DNA of 57,844 nucleotides, from NCBI RefSeq assembly GCF_001438805.1, contig NZ_JQCF01000014.1:1-57844 (forward strand), written 5' to 3'. This document shows, one piece after another, positions 26,472-35,563 of the stretch (position 1 is its first letter; each line of letters opens with the position of its first letter). The DNA comes from Companilactobacillus kimchiensis (lineage in GTDB: Bacteria; Bacillota; Bacilli; Lactobacillales; Lactobacillaceae). The position numbers were made by a program, and so were the translations under genes. Under the pieces are notes generated by a model that searched no databases, was not told the origin of the DNA, and worked only from the letters and a program-made list of their open reading frames with translations.

Positions 26472-28201
26472 AGTTGATCACCTCGCATATTTTTAATAAG
26501 TTTGGAGTAGGCACCGTTATGACTACTAAGCTTTACAGGTGTACCTTGTTCAACAATTTCGCCATTGTCCATAACGATGACATAATCCATTTCTTTGATC
26601 CAGTGGAGACGATGTGTAGCGAAAATAACTAAATGATTTTGGAAAAGTTTTTCCATCGGTTTTTTTAGAGCATATTCGGTTTCGATATCCAAATGGGCGG
26701 TTGGTTCGTCAAAAATCAAAACATGACGATCATTGGCAAGAAAGGCCCGGGCCAACATAATTCTTTGTTGCTGACCACCGGAAATCCCACGACCACCCTC
26801 ACCAATTTGAGTGTCGTAGCCAGATGATAGAATATCAATAAAATCTTGTAGACCGGCCGCCTGTGCGGCTTTTTTTATTTCATTCATTGAAGCATCAGGA
26901 CGATAGAAAGCAATATTTTGTGCAATCGAACCAGCAAATAAATAAGGTGACTGTGGTAAAAAAGTTAATTTATTTTGCCAATTGGCTTGTTTAAAATTAG
27001 CAACAGTTTGTTGATTGATTTTAATGTCAGCTTGATCAGGCATTAAGAAACCACCAATCGCCCGGATTAAAGTTGTTTTACCAGAACCTGATTTACCAAT
27101 AACTCCAATTTTTTGGTAACCAGCTAATTTTAGTTGGTCAATATTAAGACTGACTTCGTTATCACCAACACCTTTGTAAGTGAATTGAAGGTTTTTGACG
27201 TCAACTTGAGAATCTTCATCCCATTCGAAATCAACCAAAGTATCATCTTTAGCAGTGCTTGGTCGGTCTAGAATTTCAAAAATAGAATTTAAAGCATTTT
27301 TACCATTCAAGGTGGCGTGATAATCATTAGAGAAATCTCGTAAAGGTAAAAAATACTCTGGAGCTAAGATTAAAGTGACTAAAGCCGGGAAGAGTGGAAA
27401 ACTGTTGTTAATCAGTCCTAAACCTAAGAATACGGCCAAAATAGCAATCCCGAGGGTAGTTAGCCAATCGAGAGCGAAAGTCGATAAGATAGCAATTCTG
27501 AGGGTATTCATGGTCCGACGGCGATATTCGTCACTTACGGTATAAATATTCTTAGCGTAGCGCTTACTTAGACCTAACATTTTTAATGTGGGTAGGCCAC
27601 GAAGTGCATCTAAGAAGTGATTGGAAAGAATTGTATATTGTTTATACTGAGCATCAGCTTTGGATTGGGCAGCTAAACCTAAAATAATCATAAATAAGAT
27701 TACTAAAGGAACAATAATCGTCAAAGTGATACCAGAAGCGATATTTTGAAAATAAATATAAACTAATAAAACTGGAGGAATGATCGACATATTCATTAAT
27801 TTGGTGAAGATCAATTTGAAATAATTTTCTACCAAATCAATTCCATCTAATGAAGAAGTGACTAAACTGCCGGTTCCTTCTTCAGAAATCATTTCAGGAC
27901 CAGCGTTATAAACCTTATCTAATAACTGTGAACGGATATTTTCGGAAGTTTTACTGGCATAGTTTTCAACGATTTTGGTATTGATTAGATTAAAGAAATG
28001 TCGGAGCAAAAAGGCCACGGCAAACAAAACCATCGGATAGATGATTGTTTGCAGTGACTTTTGTTCCCATGAATTAACTAGTGCTTCTGCTAAATACTTA
28101 CCTTGGAATAAAACAACAAATGCTTGCAAGAGAGTTAATCCTGCAAGCATTATTAAGAGTTTTTTTGTTCCTGGTAAGCGAAATAAACGCTTATCAATCA
28201 T
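26468..28201 (-). CDS. cydD: ABC transporter CydD (cytochrome bd assembly), membrane-ATPase fusion
   Basis: 577 residues with the same membrane-plus-ATPase plan: Walker A GKSGSGKTT, signature ISGGQQQRIMLARAF, Walker B VLIFDEP. It forms the heterodimeric CydDC-type exporter with the next gene. ATG 28201 (MIDKRLFRLPG) overlaps the cydB stop by one base (TAATG); a longer in-frame start at 28261 would lie inside cydB. In Bacillus-style naming this third gene of the operon is cydC. Confidence 0.92.
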   Translation of the reverse strand: MIDKRLFRLPGTKKLLIMLAGLTLLQAFVVLFQGKYLAEALVNSWEQKSLQTIIYPMVLFAVAFLLRHFFNLINTKIVENYASKTSENIRSQLLDKVYNAGPEMISEEGTGSLVTSSLDGIDLVENYFKLIFTKLMNMSIIPPVLLVYIYFQNIASGITLTIIVPLVILFMIILGLAAQSKADAQYKQYTILSNHFLDALRGLPTLKMLGLSKRYAKNIYTVSDEYRRRTMNTLRIAILSTFALDWLTTLGIAILAVFLGLGLINNSFPLFPALVTLILAPEYFLPLRDFSNDYHATLNGKNALNSIFEILDRPSTAKDDTLVDFEWDEDSQVDVKNLQFTYKGVGDNEVSLNIDQLKLAGYQKIGVIGKSGSGKTTLIRAIGGFLMPDQADIKINQQTVANFKQANWQNKLTFLPQSPYLFAGSIAQNIAFYRPDASMNEIKKAAQAAGLQDFIDILSSGYDTQIGEGGRGISGGQQQRIMLARAFLANDRHVLIFDEPTAHLDIETEYALKKPMEKLFQNHLVIFATHRLHWIKEMDYVIVMDNGEIVEQGTPVKLSSHNGAYSKLIKNMRGDQL

Positions 28202-29214
28202 TAATATTTCACCGTATTTTCTCTTGGATTTATTCTCTTTGTAAATAGAGTGTATGACCAAATGAAGTAGATTGCCACGATCGGTACTAAAATGCAGGCA
28301 ACAATTGTCATAATTGTCAGCGTATATTGTGAATTAGCGGCATTCTTGATCAAAATACTGTGGGCTGGATTTGTAGCAATCATGACACGGGGGAATAGTC
28401 CGTTAAATAATAGAACGATGACCATACTTAGTGACAATCCACTACCAGCAAAGCTCCAACCTTCTCTATTCTTTAGGACTCCATAGTAGCCCAATAATGA
28501 GAATAAAACAATTAAGGCTGTGATGATTAATGAAGATACAAATCTCTTAGTAAAGAAGTCTGTTTGTAAGAATACAAGGACTGCAAAGACTACTTCACCA
28601 AGGAATAGGATGGGATATAAAATCTTGTTTAATTGACGAGCACGATCACGTAGTGGTCCTTCCATTCTTAATCTGATGAAGTTTAAACCATGTACAAGTG
28701 ATAAGAGCACACCTGCTACACCACCAACGACTGATAGTAGGTTAACAACATCAAAGAACTTAGGAAAAGCATCACCATTAGCATTCATAGGGATACCTTG
28801 GACCATACTTAAAAGAATCATACATAAGAAGAATGGGGGCAGGATGCTACCAACAAAGAAGGTCCACATCCAAATGTTTTTACCGCCTTTAGTTTCAGCG
28901 TGCTTGTGGAATTCAAAGGAAACTCCACGAAGAATCAAGCCAACTAGGACTAGTAGGAAGAGGATATAGTAACCTGAAAATAGTGAGGCATACCAGAGGG
29001 GCAAGGAAGCAAACATTGCACCACCAGCAGTAACTAACCAAGTTTCGTTACCGTCCCAATGAGGTCCGATAGTCGACATGATAGCAGCTCTCTCTTGTTC
29101 ATCTTTGGCTAAGAATCTGGTTGACATTCCTACACCAAAGTCAAATCCCTCCATGAAGAGGAAGATTGAAAATAGAAGCCCGATTACGATAAACCATAAT
29201 GTACTTAGTGTCAT
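28201..29214 (-). CDS. cydB: Cytochrome bd ubiquinol/menaquinol oxidase subunit II
   Basis: A 337-residue integral membrane protein with about eight or nine helices. It begins TLSTLWFIVIGLLFSIFLFM and holds the family segments EGFDFGVGM and IGPHWDGNETWL. It supports the haem-carrying CydA in the terminal oxidase that reduces oxygen to water with quinol. Its start overlaps the cydA stop by 4 bases, and its stop is joined to cydD. Confidence 0.96.
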   Translation of the reverse strand: MTLSTLWFIVIGLLFSIFLFMEGFDFGVGMSTRFLAKDEQERAAIMSTIGPHWDGNETWLVTAGGAMFASLPLWYASLFSGYYILFLLVLVGLILRGVSFEFHKHAETKGGKNIWMWTFFVGSILPPFFLCMILLSMVQGIPMNANGDAFPKFFDVVNLLSVVGGVAGVLLSLVHGLNFIRLRMEGPLRDRARQLNKILYPILFLGEVVFAVLVFLQTDFFTKRFVSSLIITALIVLFSLLGYYGVLKNREGWSFAGSGLSLSMVIVLLFNGLFPRVMIATNPAHSILIKNAANSQYTLTIMTIVACILVPIVAIYFIWSYTLFTKRINPRENTVKY

Positions 29215-30653
29215 TTTCCAAAGGCCTCCTTTGCAAATGGATCAACATTTTGTTTGGAGTCAGCTTCTTCATAATATGGACCATGGTGAAGTGTTTGTCT
29301 GCTGTACCAAACCATGACGCCACCCAAGAATGCGAAGAGTAAGAAGTAAACAATATTACTGAATAGCAAGGTAGCAACTGTAGAAGTTGGTGAAACGGCT
29401 TGAGCAATTGTAAAGAGTCCATAAACGATCCAAGGGTAACGACCGAATTCAGTAATGAACCAACCGGCTGAGTTACCGATGAATGGAACCCAAAGACAGA
29501 TTCCTAGGACAACTAACATCCACTTGTGACTTTCAATGGTATCTTTCTTCTTACGTGAGAAGACAAGTCCGACAATCGAAGTCAACATGATCAAGGCATC
29601 AATACCAGTCATAACTCTGAAACTCCAGAAAAGAGTCTTAGGTGGAACGTAGTAATCCATATTTTTACCAAATTGTTTATCATATTTAGCGTGCATCTCT
29701 TTGTTAATCGTATCCATACCTTTAACTGAGCCACTTAATTTGTGGTAGGCCAAGATACTCAAGACGCCAGGAACCTCTAGTTGACCACTAGCCTTGTGAT
29801 CCTTAGCATCGATCATTTCGACAACGGTCCATGCAGCAGGATCCTTAGTATCTTTATAGATACCTTCAGTAGCGGCGAATTTCATTGGTTGATCTTTGAT
29901 AATTTGCTGTGTCTGTAAATCACCAGCCCCAGCTGATAAAATAGCGAAAATTAAACTTGCCCAAAGGCCAAAACGTAGAGAAGTTTTGAAGAAATGGTTT
30001 TCATTTTTCTTTTTACGTAATAGACCCCAAGCACTCATACCTGTAATAACTACCGCAGCAGTCATAAAGGCAGCTAGGATAACATGTGGAAAGACTTTCC
30101 ATAGTTGAGGATTAGTAATAACAGCACCAAAATCAGTCAATTGAACTCGACCAGTAGTGTTGTTAATTTTGAAACCAGTAGGGTGTTGCATAAAACTATT
30201 AGCAGCCAAAATCCAAATGGCTGATAGCATAGTACCAATTGATGTCATCCAAATCATAAAGGCATGGACACCAGGTCTGAAACGGTCCCAAGTGAACATC
30301 CAAATACCGATAAAGACTGATTCAATAAAGAATGCTAATAAAGCTTCAATAGCTAGTGGTGCGCCAAATACATCACCCATGAAACGTGAATATTCTGACC
30401 AATTCATACCGAATTGGAATTCTTGAATAATACCCGTAACGATACCAACAGCAAAACTTAAAAGAAAAATCTTTCCCCAGAATTTTGCCATATCTAAGTA
30501 AACTTTGTCTTTTTTAACAGCATAGATTGTTTCCATGATAGCAACTAAAAAGCCCATTCCAATTGAGAATGGAACAAAGAAGAAATGGAAGACAGTTGTC
30601 ATTGCAAACTGAAAACGTGCAAGTGAGACAATGCTTAAACCAACATTTAGCAT
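29211..30653 (-). CDS. cydA: Cytochrome bd ubiquinol/menaquinol oxidase subunit I
   Basis: The 480-residue haem-bearing subunit of cytochrome bd. His23 in RFQFAMTTVFHFFFVP aligns with the haem b595/d ligand of E. coli CydA (His19), and KVFPHVILAAF holds the haem b558 His. At 480 residues it belongs to the short Q-loop group found in Firmicutes. It is the first gene of cydABDC. An AAGGAGG site precedes the ATG, with the promoter at 30706-30734. Function requires haem, which lactobacilli normally take from outside. Confidence 0.96.
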   Translation of the reverse strand: MLNVGLSIVSLARFQFAMTTVFHFFFVPFSIGMGFLVAIMETIYAVKKDKVYLDMAKFWGKIFLLSFAVGIVTGIIQEFQFGMNWSEYSRFMGDVFGAPLAIEALLAFFIESVFIGIWMFTWDRFRPGVHAFMIWMTSIGTMLSAIWILAANSFMQHPTGFKINNTTGRVQLTDFGAVITNPQLWKVFPHVILAAFMTAAVVITGMSAWGLLRKKKNENHFFKTSLRFGLWASLIFAILSAGAGDLQTQQIIKDQPMKFAATEGIYKDTKDPAAWTVVEMIDAKDHKASGQLEVPGVLSILAYHKLSGSVKGMDTINKEMHAKYDKQFGKNMDYYVPPKTLFWSFRVMTGIDALIMLTSIVGLVFSRKKKDTIESHKWMLVVLGICLWVPFIGNSAGWFITEFGRYPWIVYGLFTIAQAVSPTSTVATLLFSNIVYFLLFAFLGGVMVWYSRQTLHHGPYYEEADSKQNVDPFAKEAFGK

Positions 30654-30705
30654 GGTTAATAACCTCCTTAAAACAGATAATATGATCCCTTATATATACA
30701 AATTT

Positions 30706-30765
30706 ATCATATGATTAATTAAGTTTTTAAGCAATGAATTACACTTGTGAAAAAACCGTTTCCAA
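30706..30765 (-). promoter_or_regulatory. cydA promoter with cre-like/Rex-half-site element
   Basis: Minus strand: TTGCTT (30729-30734), 17-base spacer, TATGAT (30706-30711). Sixteen bases upstream lies TTGGAAACGGTTTTTT (30750-30765), which matches a cre consensus except for the terminal CA. It is followed by TTCACAA, a Rex half-site. CcpA and Rex control cyd operons in other Firmicutes; here this is inference. The rest of the 30654-30940 gap is AT-rich with no other feature I can support. Confidence 0.5.
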
Positions 30766-30940
30766 TGCTGGTAAAATCCATTTATATTGGCGTTTAAAGA
30801 CGGATTGAAACTGTAACAAGTCAATAAATGAATTTTTTTATTATTGGAAAATAATTTTATATGATAATATCTCTATATTTAAAATATAACTCTTTAAAAA
30901 TTATTTATTGTTCATTATTGACAAAGATGTTTTATCAAAT

Positions 30941-30982
30941 CAAAAGAGCTCTGACAGATATTTATCTGTCAGAGCTCTTTTG
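30941..30982 (-). terminator. Terminator of the Asn/Gln-rich protein gene
   Basis: A perfect 20-base-pair stem (30941-30960 with 30963-30982, core GAGCTCTGACAGATA) and a two-base apex. A-run and T-run lie within the arms, and it sits directly after the stop codon. Confidence 0.92.
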
Positions 30983-30985
30983 TGT

Positions 30986-32020
30986 TTAACGGTTACTGCG
31001 ACTTCTAGTACGAGTCATATTGCGATTACCGTTGTTATTTTGGTTGAATGGTTCTTGAGGTGTACCTAATTGCATTTGATTATTTGGTTGTTGGTTATTT
31101 TGATTACCAAAATTTTGTGTTGATTGATTATTATTGGGAGCATAATTTTGATTTTGGTTAAAATTATTTTGATTCTGATTGTTGAATTGACCTTGACCAT
31201 TATTATTACGCTGGTTCTGGTTAGGGAATTGTTGGTTTTGAGGCTGCTGGAAATTACCTCGAGACTGGTTCATAGATTGTTGATTGAATTGGCCTTGATT
31301 AGGGTTGTTATAACCATTGTTCATGTTATTTTGACCATTATTCATAGGCTGTTGATTATAGCCATTACCGTTGTAATTGCCATTTTGGTTCGGATTCATT
31401 TGATTAGAACCCTGATTAGGACGGTATTGTTGACTTTGAGGTTGATTAAACTGCCCATTTTGTTGGGGCTGTTGAAATTGATTAGGATTTTGTTGGTTAT
31501 AACCCTGATTGTTTTGATCATAGCCATAATTTTGTTGATTAAAATTGTTAGGCTGATTAAATTGCTGTTGTTGATCATAATATTGGTTAGGTTGTTGATT
31601 ATTGAATTGATTATTATTATCGGATGACTGATTATCTTCAGGCTCATCGGAAGCCGGATTGAGGATCATATCAACAATGACGATTATCAAATCAATGGCA
31701 CCAATAATAATACCAACCCAAGCCCAGATTTTTAGAAATCCAGCACCAGGCATGTTGGCATTAAATAGACCCATCAAACCACCGAGGATTAGGATGACGA
31801 ATCCTACAATATCAGGAACGATACTGTATGTTCGGTTGGTTAAAATATAAATGGCAGCTGCAATAATATAAGTGATAGCCATCAAAATTCCGGCAGCACC
31901 ACCAATTGCACCTGTCCCGACCAGAGCGGCAATGAAGCCCTCAAAGCCTGATTTGATCATTAAAATGATCGATAGTATTAGCAATAAAATTCCGGCAGAA
32001 ATTTTTGTTATTCTTACCAT
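30986..32020 (-). CDS. Membrane protein with a long Asn/Gln-rich (prion-like) C-terminal domain
   Basis: The protein has 344 residues. The first ~120 form about four membrane helices (LLLILSIILMIKSGF; IIAAAIYIL; DIVGFVILILGGLMG; IWAWVGIIIGAIDLIIVIV). From about residue 123 the sequence is almost only Asn, Gln, Gly, Pro, Tyr and Phe (NNQFNNQQPNQYYDQQQQFN and similar) for ~200 residues, ending in a basic RTRSRSNR tail. Composition matches a yeast-prion-like or low-complexity condensate-forming domain. Function is not known. The tail probably lies in the cytoplasm if four helices are right. It is transcribed alone with a very strong terminator. Confidence 0.85.
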   Translation of the reverse strand: MVRITKISAGILLLILSIILMIKSGFEGFIAALVGTGAIGGAAGILMAITYIIAAAIYILTNRTYSIVPDIVGFVILILGGLMGLFNANMPGAGFLKIWAWVGIIIGAIDLIIVIVDMILNPASDEPEDNQSSDNNNQFNNQQPNQYYDQQQQFNQPNNFNQQNYGYDQNNQGYNQQNPNQFQQPQQNGQFNQPQSQQYRPNQGSNQMNPNQNGNYNGNGYNQQPMNNGQNNMNNGYNNPNQGQFNQQSMNQSRGNFQQPQNQQFPNQNQRNNNGQGQFNNQNQNNFNQNQNYAPNNNQSTQNFGNQNNQQPNNQMQLGTPQEPFNQNNNGNRNMTRTRSRSNR

Positions 32021-32049
32021 AAATAAACCTCCAATTTCACTGACAAATA

Positions 32050-32859
32050 CTATTGTATCTCATCCTTTATAAAATGGTTAATAGGACCATATTTATGGCC
32101 TACAGCAATTTCATTTTTAATAGCATTATAAGTGAATGTTTTAGCAGTTTTGATGGCATCTTCCATACTTTGACCCTTAGCAATTTCTGCAACAATGCAT
32201 GATGAAAGTGTATCACCAGTACCATTGATGTGATCAGTTTTAACATATGGTTCAGAGATCCAGAATGATTGTCCATCTTCCAGTAGAACATAATCTTCAA
32301 CTTCATTAATTGAGTCGTCGCTATGTTCACCCTTTATCATAATATTTTTTGGACCCAAATTGCGTAATTTATGTGCAGCCTTAACAATTTCTTCTTTATT
32401 GTTTAATTCTAGACCAGATAATTTTTGAGCTTCATAGAAATTTGGTGTGATTAAGTCAGCTAGAGGGAATAATTCGTCGATTAGAGTTTGATAAGCCTCA
32501 GTCTCTAGTAACATAGCACCATGTTTAGTGATGATAACAGGATCAAGTACAAAAGTGCCAAATGGTTTGTCTTTAATAGCTTCAGCAACGGTGTGAATAA
32601 TTTCAGAATCGGAAAGCATACCAGTTTTGAAAGCTGAAACAATAAAATCATCTTTAATATCTTTGATTTGACTGTTAATAAAACTTGATGGCATATTGAT
32701 GCTATCGTGTATTCCGTACGAATTACCAGCAACTGCAGCAGTTAATACGGACATTCCGTAAACTCCACAAGCCATAAAAGTTTTTAAATCAGCTTGAGCC
32801 CCGGCACTTCCATCAGAGTCAGAACCAGCAATAGTTAATACTTGAGTAAATTCATTCAT
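32050..32859 (-). CDS. Pyridoxal/hydroxymethylpyrimidine kinase (ThiD/PdxK family)
   Basis: A 269-residue ribokinase-fold enzyme. The N-terminal AGSDSDGSAGAQADLKTFMA is the ThiD/PdxK signature (usual form AGSD-S-GGAG), VLDPVIITKHG is mid-protein, and GTGDTLSSCI is the anion-hole/catalytic motif. GTGD carries the classical ribokinase Asp, whereas many Firmicute dual-function enzymes have GTGC, so I cannot tell pyridoxal kinase from HMP(-P) kinase. No thi or pdx gene is adjacent. ATG 32859 is selected because GGTGGGTGA precedes it. Its end is separated from the Asn/Gln gene start by 29 bases, and cotranscription is likely. Confidence 0.85.
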   Translation of the reverse strand: MNEFTQVLTIAGSDSDGSAGAQADLKTFMACGVYGMSVLTAAVAGNSYGIHDSINMPSSFINSQIKDIKDDFIVSAFKTGMLSDSEIIHTVAEAIKDKPFGTFVLDPVIITKHGAMLLETEAYQTLIDELFPLADLITPNFYEAQKLSGLELNNKEEIVKAAHKLRNLGPKNIMIKGEHSDDSINEVEDYVLLEDGQSFWISEPYVKTDHINGTGDTLSSCIVAEIAKGQSMEDAIKTAKTFTYNAIKNEIAVGHKYGPINHFIKDEIQ

Positions 32860-32993
32860 ATTGTCACCCACCTAATAATTGTTAAATCCTATATTAACAG
32901 GAATACCGAAAGATGTGGTTATTTATTTATCGAAATTACCTAACCTTGACGCAACGTAAACCAGTAAGATTTGATTTGTTAGGAAAATCATTT

Positions 32994-33334
32994 ATGAAAT
33001 ATACAATAAAAAAATTGATTGAATTGACCGCCATAAGTACATCTATGTTGAGATATTAGAATCAGATAAATCTGTTAAAGCCGAACGAAATAAATAAAGG
33101 CAATTATCAAATTTATAATGAAAAAACTGTAAATAAATTACTTTCGATTTTGGTTGAATTAAAGAAAAGATCAGATTTTAGTTCTCAGTTAACTCAAGCC
33201 TTTTGTCACGAACATCGTCAATCGTTAGGCTATACTTGGTCTAAATATACTAGAGTTAAAAATATTATGCTTGTAAAGCTCAAACACCTGTTGCAGAGCT
33301 ACTTCATGATATGGTATACCAATATACAAAATAA
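32994..33334 (+). pseudogene. Broken MerR-family regulator (TipA-like)
   Basis: From ATG 32994 (AGGAAA upstream) the frame reads MKYTIKKLIELTAISTSMLR, a MerR-type DNA-binding start. It then meets TAG (33057-33059) exactly where the second Tyr of the conserved RYY is expected. The same frame continues NQINLLKPN and YQIYNEKTVNKL, the next MerR elements. Family resemblance then fades until another frame ends TPVAELLHDMVYQYTK (to 33334). The gene therefore carries at least one nonsense and one frameshift change. It precedes an acetyltransferase gene it may once have controlled. Confidence 0.75.
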
Positions 33335-33349
33335 TTAGAAGGTGAATTT

Positions 33350-33877
33350 ATGAATGAGTGGTCGGTGCGAGACAATATTAAAGTAAAACTTGTTAGTCCT
33401 GAAGATGCAGTGAGTTTATATGATCAAATAGAAAAAACACGACCTCAATTAGCAAAATTTATGCCCTGGGGCGATACTATGCGCTCAGTTGAAGATGAAA
33501 GAGATTTTTTGGAATATTGTCAAAATAGAATGAAAGATAAAAAACTTTGGATCACGAGTGTCATGATTGATGGTAGACCTGTGGGCATGATTGATCTTCA
33601 CAATATCGATTTAGATAATAGTCATGCTGAAATTGGATATTGGTTAGGTGGAGAATATCAGGGTAACGGCGTTATGACTGATTGTTTGAAATGTGTCATT
33701 GAAATTGGTTTTGGAGAGATGAAGTTGCACAAAATCAAACTTTTAGCAGAAGTAGTTAATATTGCTAGTAATGCTGTCGCTAAAAGAGCTGGATTTGAAT
33801 TAGAGGGTCTGTTAAAAGATGAGATTTATTCAGAAGGTGAGTTTCATGATGCTAATTTATATGGATTAATCAACTAA
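33350..33877 (+). CDS. GNAT acetyltransferase (RimJ/RimL type)
   Basis: A 175-residue N-acetyltransferase of the RimJ/RimL group. The acetyl-CoA-binding region AEIGYWLGGEYQGNGVMTDC (about 95-114) is followed by KIKLLAEVVNIASNAVAKRAGF, the characteristic N-S-x-x-V-A-x-[KR]-x-GF helix-strand. The substrate may be a ribosomal protein N-terminus or a small amine and cannot be assigned. GAAGGTG lies before the ATG. It sits 15 bases after the broken MerR gene, with a terminator after it. Confidence 0.88.
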   Translation: MNEWSVRDNIKVKLVSPEDAVSLYDQIEKTRPQLAKFMPWGDTMRSVEDERDFLEYCQNRMKDKKLWITSVMIDGRPVGMIDLHNIDLDNSHAEIGYWLGGEYQGNGVMTDCLKCVIEIGFGEMKLHKIKLLAEVVNIASNAVAKRAGFELEGLLKDEIYSEGEFHDANLYGLIN

Positions 33878-33917
33878 AAAAGTCAATTCAGCGTTGAATT
33901 GGCTTTTATTTTTTATG
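33877..33917 (+). terminator. Intrinsic terminator
   Basis: AAAAAGTCAATTCA/TTGAATTGGCTTTT stem with a GCG loop, then ATTTTTT, directly after the acetyltransferase stop. Confidence 0.88.
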
Positions 33918-33948
33918 TTTTGTTGAGATTGGTTCATTGTCGTTTCGG

Positions 33949-34662
33949 TTAGATAATATTATTGCTTTTTGAAACTAAATCACGATAAAAGTTAGCCATG
34001 GTTAGCTTGTAATATGGGTAGATCCAAATAAAACCAATTCCGAGAGTAATAAATCCTAAGATCCACCAACCGATAAAGCTCAATTGAAGTCCAAAGTAGC
34101 GCCATTTGTTACCGACCATTAGTTGACGGCTCTTGGTGATATAGTCAGTTAATGAGTAGTTATCAGCTTGTCCACGGTCATTTGTATCTTTATAAACAAA
34201 ATATGATTGCGAGTAGGCGATACCTTTAACGATACCAGGAATAACTAACAATAATGTCCATAAGAATGTAAAGATACTAAGAAGTATGTAAATAAAAATT
34301 AAATGCCACCAATCGGGTCCCCGAAAATAAGTAAAATTACTTTTTATGGGATCGAAGGATAATTCAGGATCTTCAAGCCAATCTAAACCCCGGAAAGTGG
34401 CTGAAAGAACGATTAGTAAAAAGACCAAACTCAGAAGATAACTGATGATTCCAGATGAAGATGCATATCTGGCAATGTGACCGATGTCAAAATTAGAAAC
34501 ATCGTAGCGTATGCTTACATGTGATTTAGCATTGCTATATCCATTGGAAATAAATAGCAGAATAAGTGGAATGATATATAAGCCAATGGCTTTGCCCCAA
34601 TTTCCAGTTAGCAAACTTTTAACTTCGGCTTTTAATTCAGCTCGTGTACGATATGTATTCAT
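33949..34662 (-). CDS. DUF975 integral membrane protein
   Basis: A 237-residue protein starting MNTYRTRAELKAEVKSLLTG, the hallmark N-terminus of DUF975, followed by helix GLYIIPLILLFI and about five further membrane helices. The pattern AYSQSYFVYKD and SRQLMVGNKWRYFGLQLSFI is also typical. Function is unknown; related families act in envelope homeostasis. The start at 34662 is supported by GAGGAGGG 8 bases upstream and is preferred over in-frame codons within that site. Monocistronic. Confidence 0.85.
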   Translation of the reverse strand: MNTYRTRAELKAEVKSLLTGNWGKAIGLYIIPLILLFISNGYSNAKSHVSIRYDVSNFDIGHIARYASSSGIISYLLSLVFLLIVLSATFRGLDWLEDPELSFDPIKSNFTYFRGPDWWHLIFIYILLSIFTFLWTLLLVIPGIVKGIAYSQSYFVYKDTNDRGQADNYSLTDYITKSRQLMVGNKWRYFGLQLSFIGWWILGFITLGIGFIWIYPYYKLTMANFYRDLVSKSNNII

Positions 34663-34792
34663 AATTGATTCCCTCCTCATAAAATAAGAATACACGTATC
34701 AAGAGATATAAGATAATTATTGCTTTTGATTTGTTTAACAAATAAATTTTAATATAATATAAAGTATAAACCTTTATAAAGGAGTAGATTTT

Positions 34793-35560
34793 ATGATTGG
34801 ATTTATTGGTGCAGGTAGTATTGGTGGAGCCGTTATAACGGGATTAGTTAAAAATGGTTTCGATGAAAATGAAATAATTGTTAAAGGCGGTCATTCTAAT
34901 CATACGAAACTTTTGGGTGATCAACTGGGTTTCCAAGTGGTCAAAAAAGTTAAGCAATTGGAAGATACCGAAGTGATTTTTATTGCTGTAGGTGCTAATG
35001 CTTTAGATAGCGTCTTGGCCGAACTGAAGGAAATTGCAACTGATAAATTGATTGTGGCCTTTACTGGTAGTGCTTCGGTGACACATTTGAAGCAGGAATT
35101 GGGTAATGTTAAAGTGGCCCATGCTATTCCTAATACTCCAGTTAAAGTTGGAGCTGGTTTTACTGGAATTACATATTCTGATAATTTTACTGAGGATGAT
35201 AAGAAGAAAATTAGTTCAATTTTAGGCTATACAGGGCAATTGGTTGAAGTTCCTGAAGCACAGTTAGGAATTTTAGGAACAGTTGCTGGCTGTTCACCTG
35301 CCTTTTTGGATGTCTTTATTGAAGCTTTGAGTGATGCAGGCGTAAAACATGGTTTAAATCGAGAACTTGCTTATGATGCTGCCATTGGAATGGCTATCGG
35401 GGCTAGTAAATTAGCAAAACAATCAGAACTAAATGTTTCAGCTTTAAAAGATGAAGTAACTTCTCCAGGTGGTTCAACAATTCGTGGAGTGGCTGCTTTG
35501 GAAGAATATGGATTTAGAAATGCTGTCATTAAAGCAGTTGATGCAGCAGAAAATGAATAA
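34793..35560 (+). CDS. proC: Pyrroline-5-carboxylate reductase
   Basis: The 255-residue cytoplasmic enzyme reduces pyrroline-5-carboxylate to proline with NAD(P)H. The Rossmann motif GFIGAGSIGGAVITGL is at residues 3-18, PNTPVKVGAG near 110, and the C-terminal family signature DEVTSPGGSTIRGVAALE near 225. The sequence is complete for the family. AAAGGAG precedes the ATG. No proA/proB is adjacent, so it may serve proline formation from ornithine or from glutamate through genes elsewhere. Confidence 0.94.
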   Translation: MIGFIGAGSIGGAVITGLVKNGFDENEIIVKGGHSNHTKLLGDQLGFQVVKKVKQLEDTEVIFIAVGANALDSVLAELKEIATDKLIVAFTGSASVTHLKQELGNVKVAHAIPNTPVKVGAGFTGITYSDNFTEDDKKKISSILGYTGQLVEVPEAQLGILGTVAGCSPAFLDVFIEALSDAGVKHGLNRELAYDAAIGMAIGASKLAKQSELNVSALKDEVTSPGGSTIRGVAALEEYGFRNAVIKAVDAAENE

Positions 35561-35563
35561 GTA

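Noticed and set aside
31124-31627. 167-codon plus-strand open frame rich in Ile/Leu
   Set aside because: It is the complement of the Asn/Gln codon repeats of the real gene; AAT/CAA repeats read as ATT/TTG on the other strand. No ribosome-binding site or family.
33150-33338. 62-codon plus-strand frame
   Set aside because: It is a downstream part of the broken MerR gene, not a separate gene.
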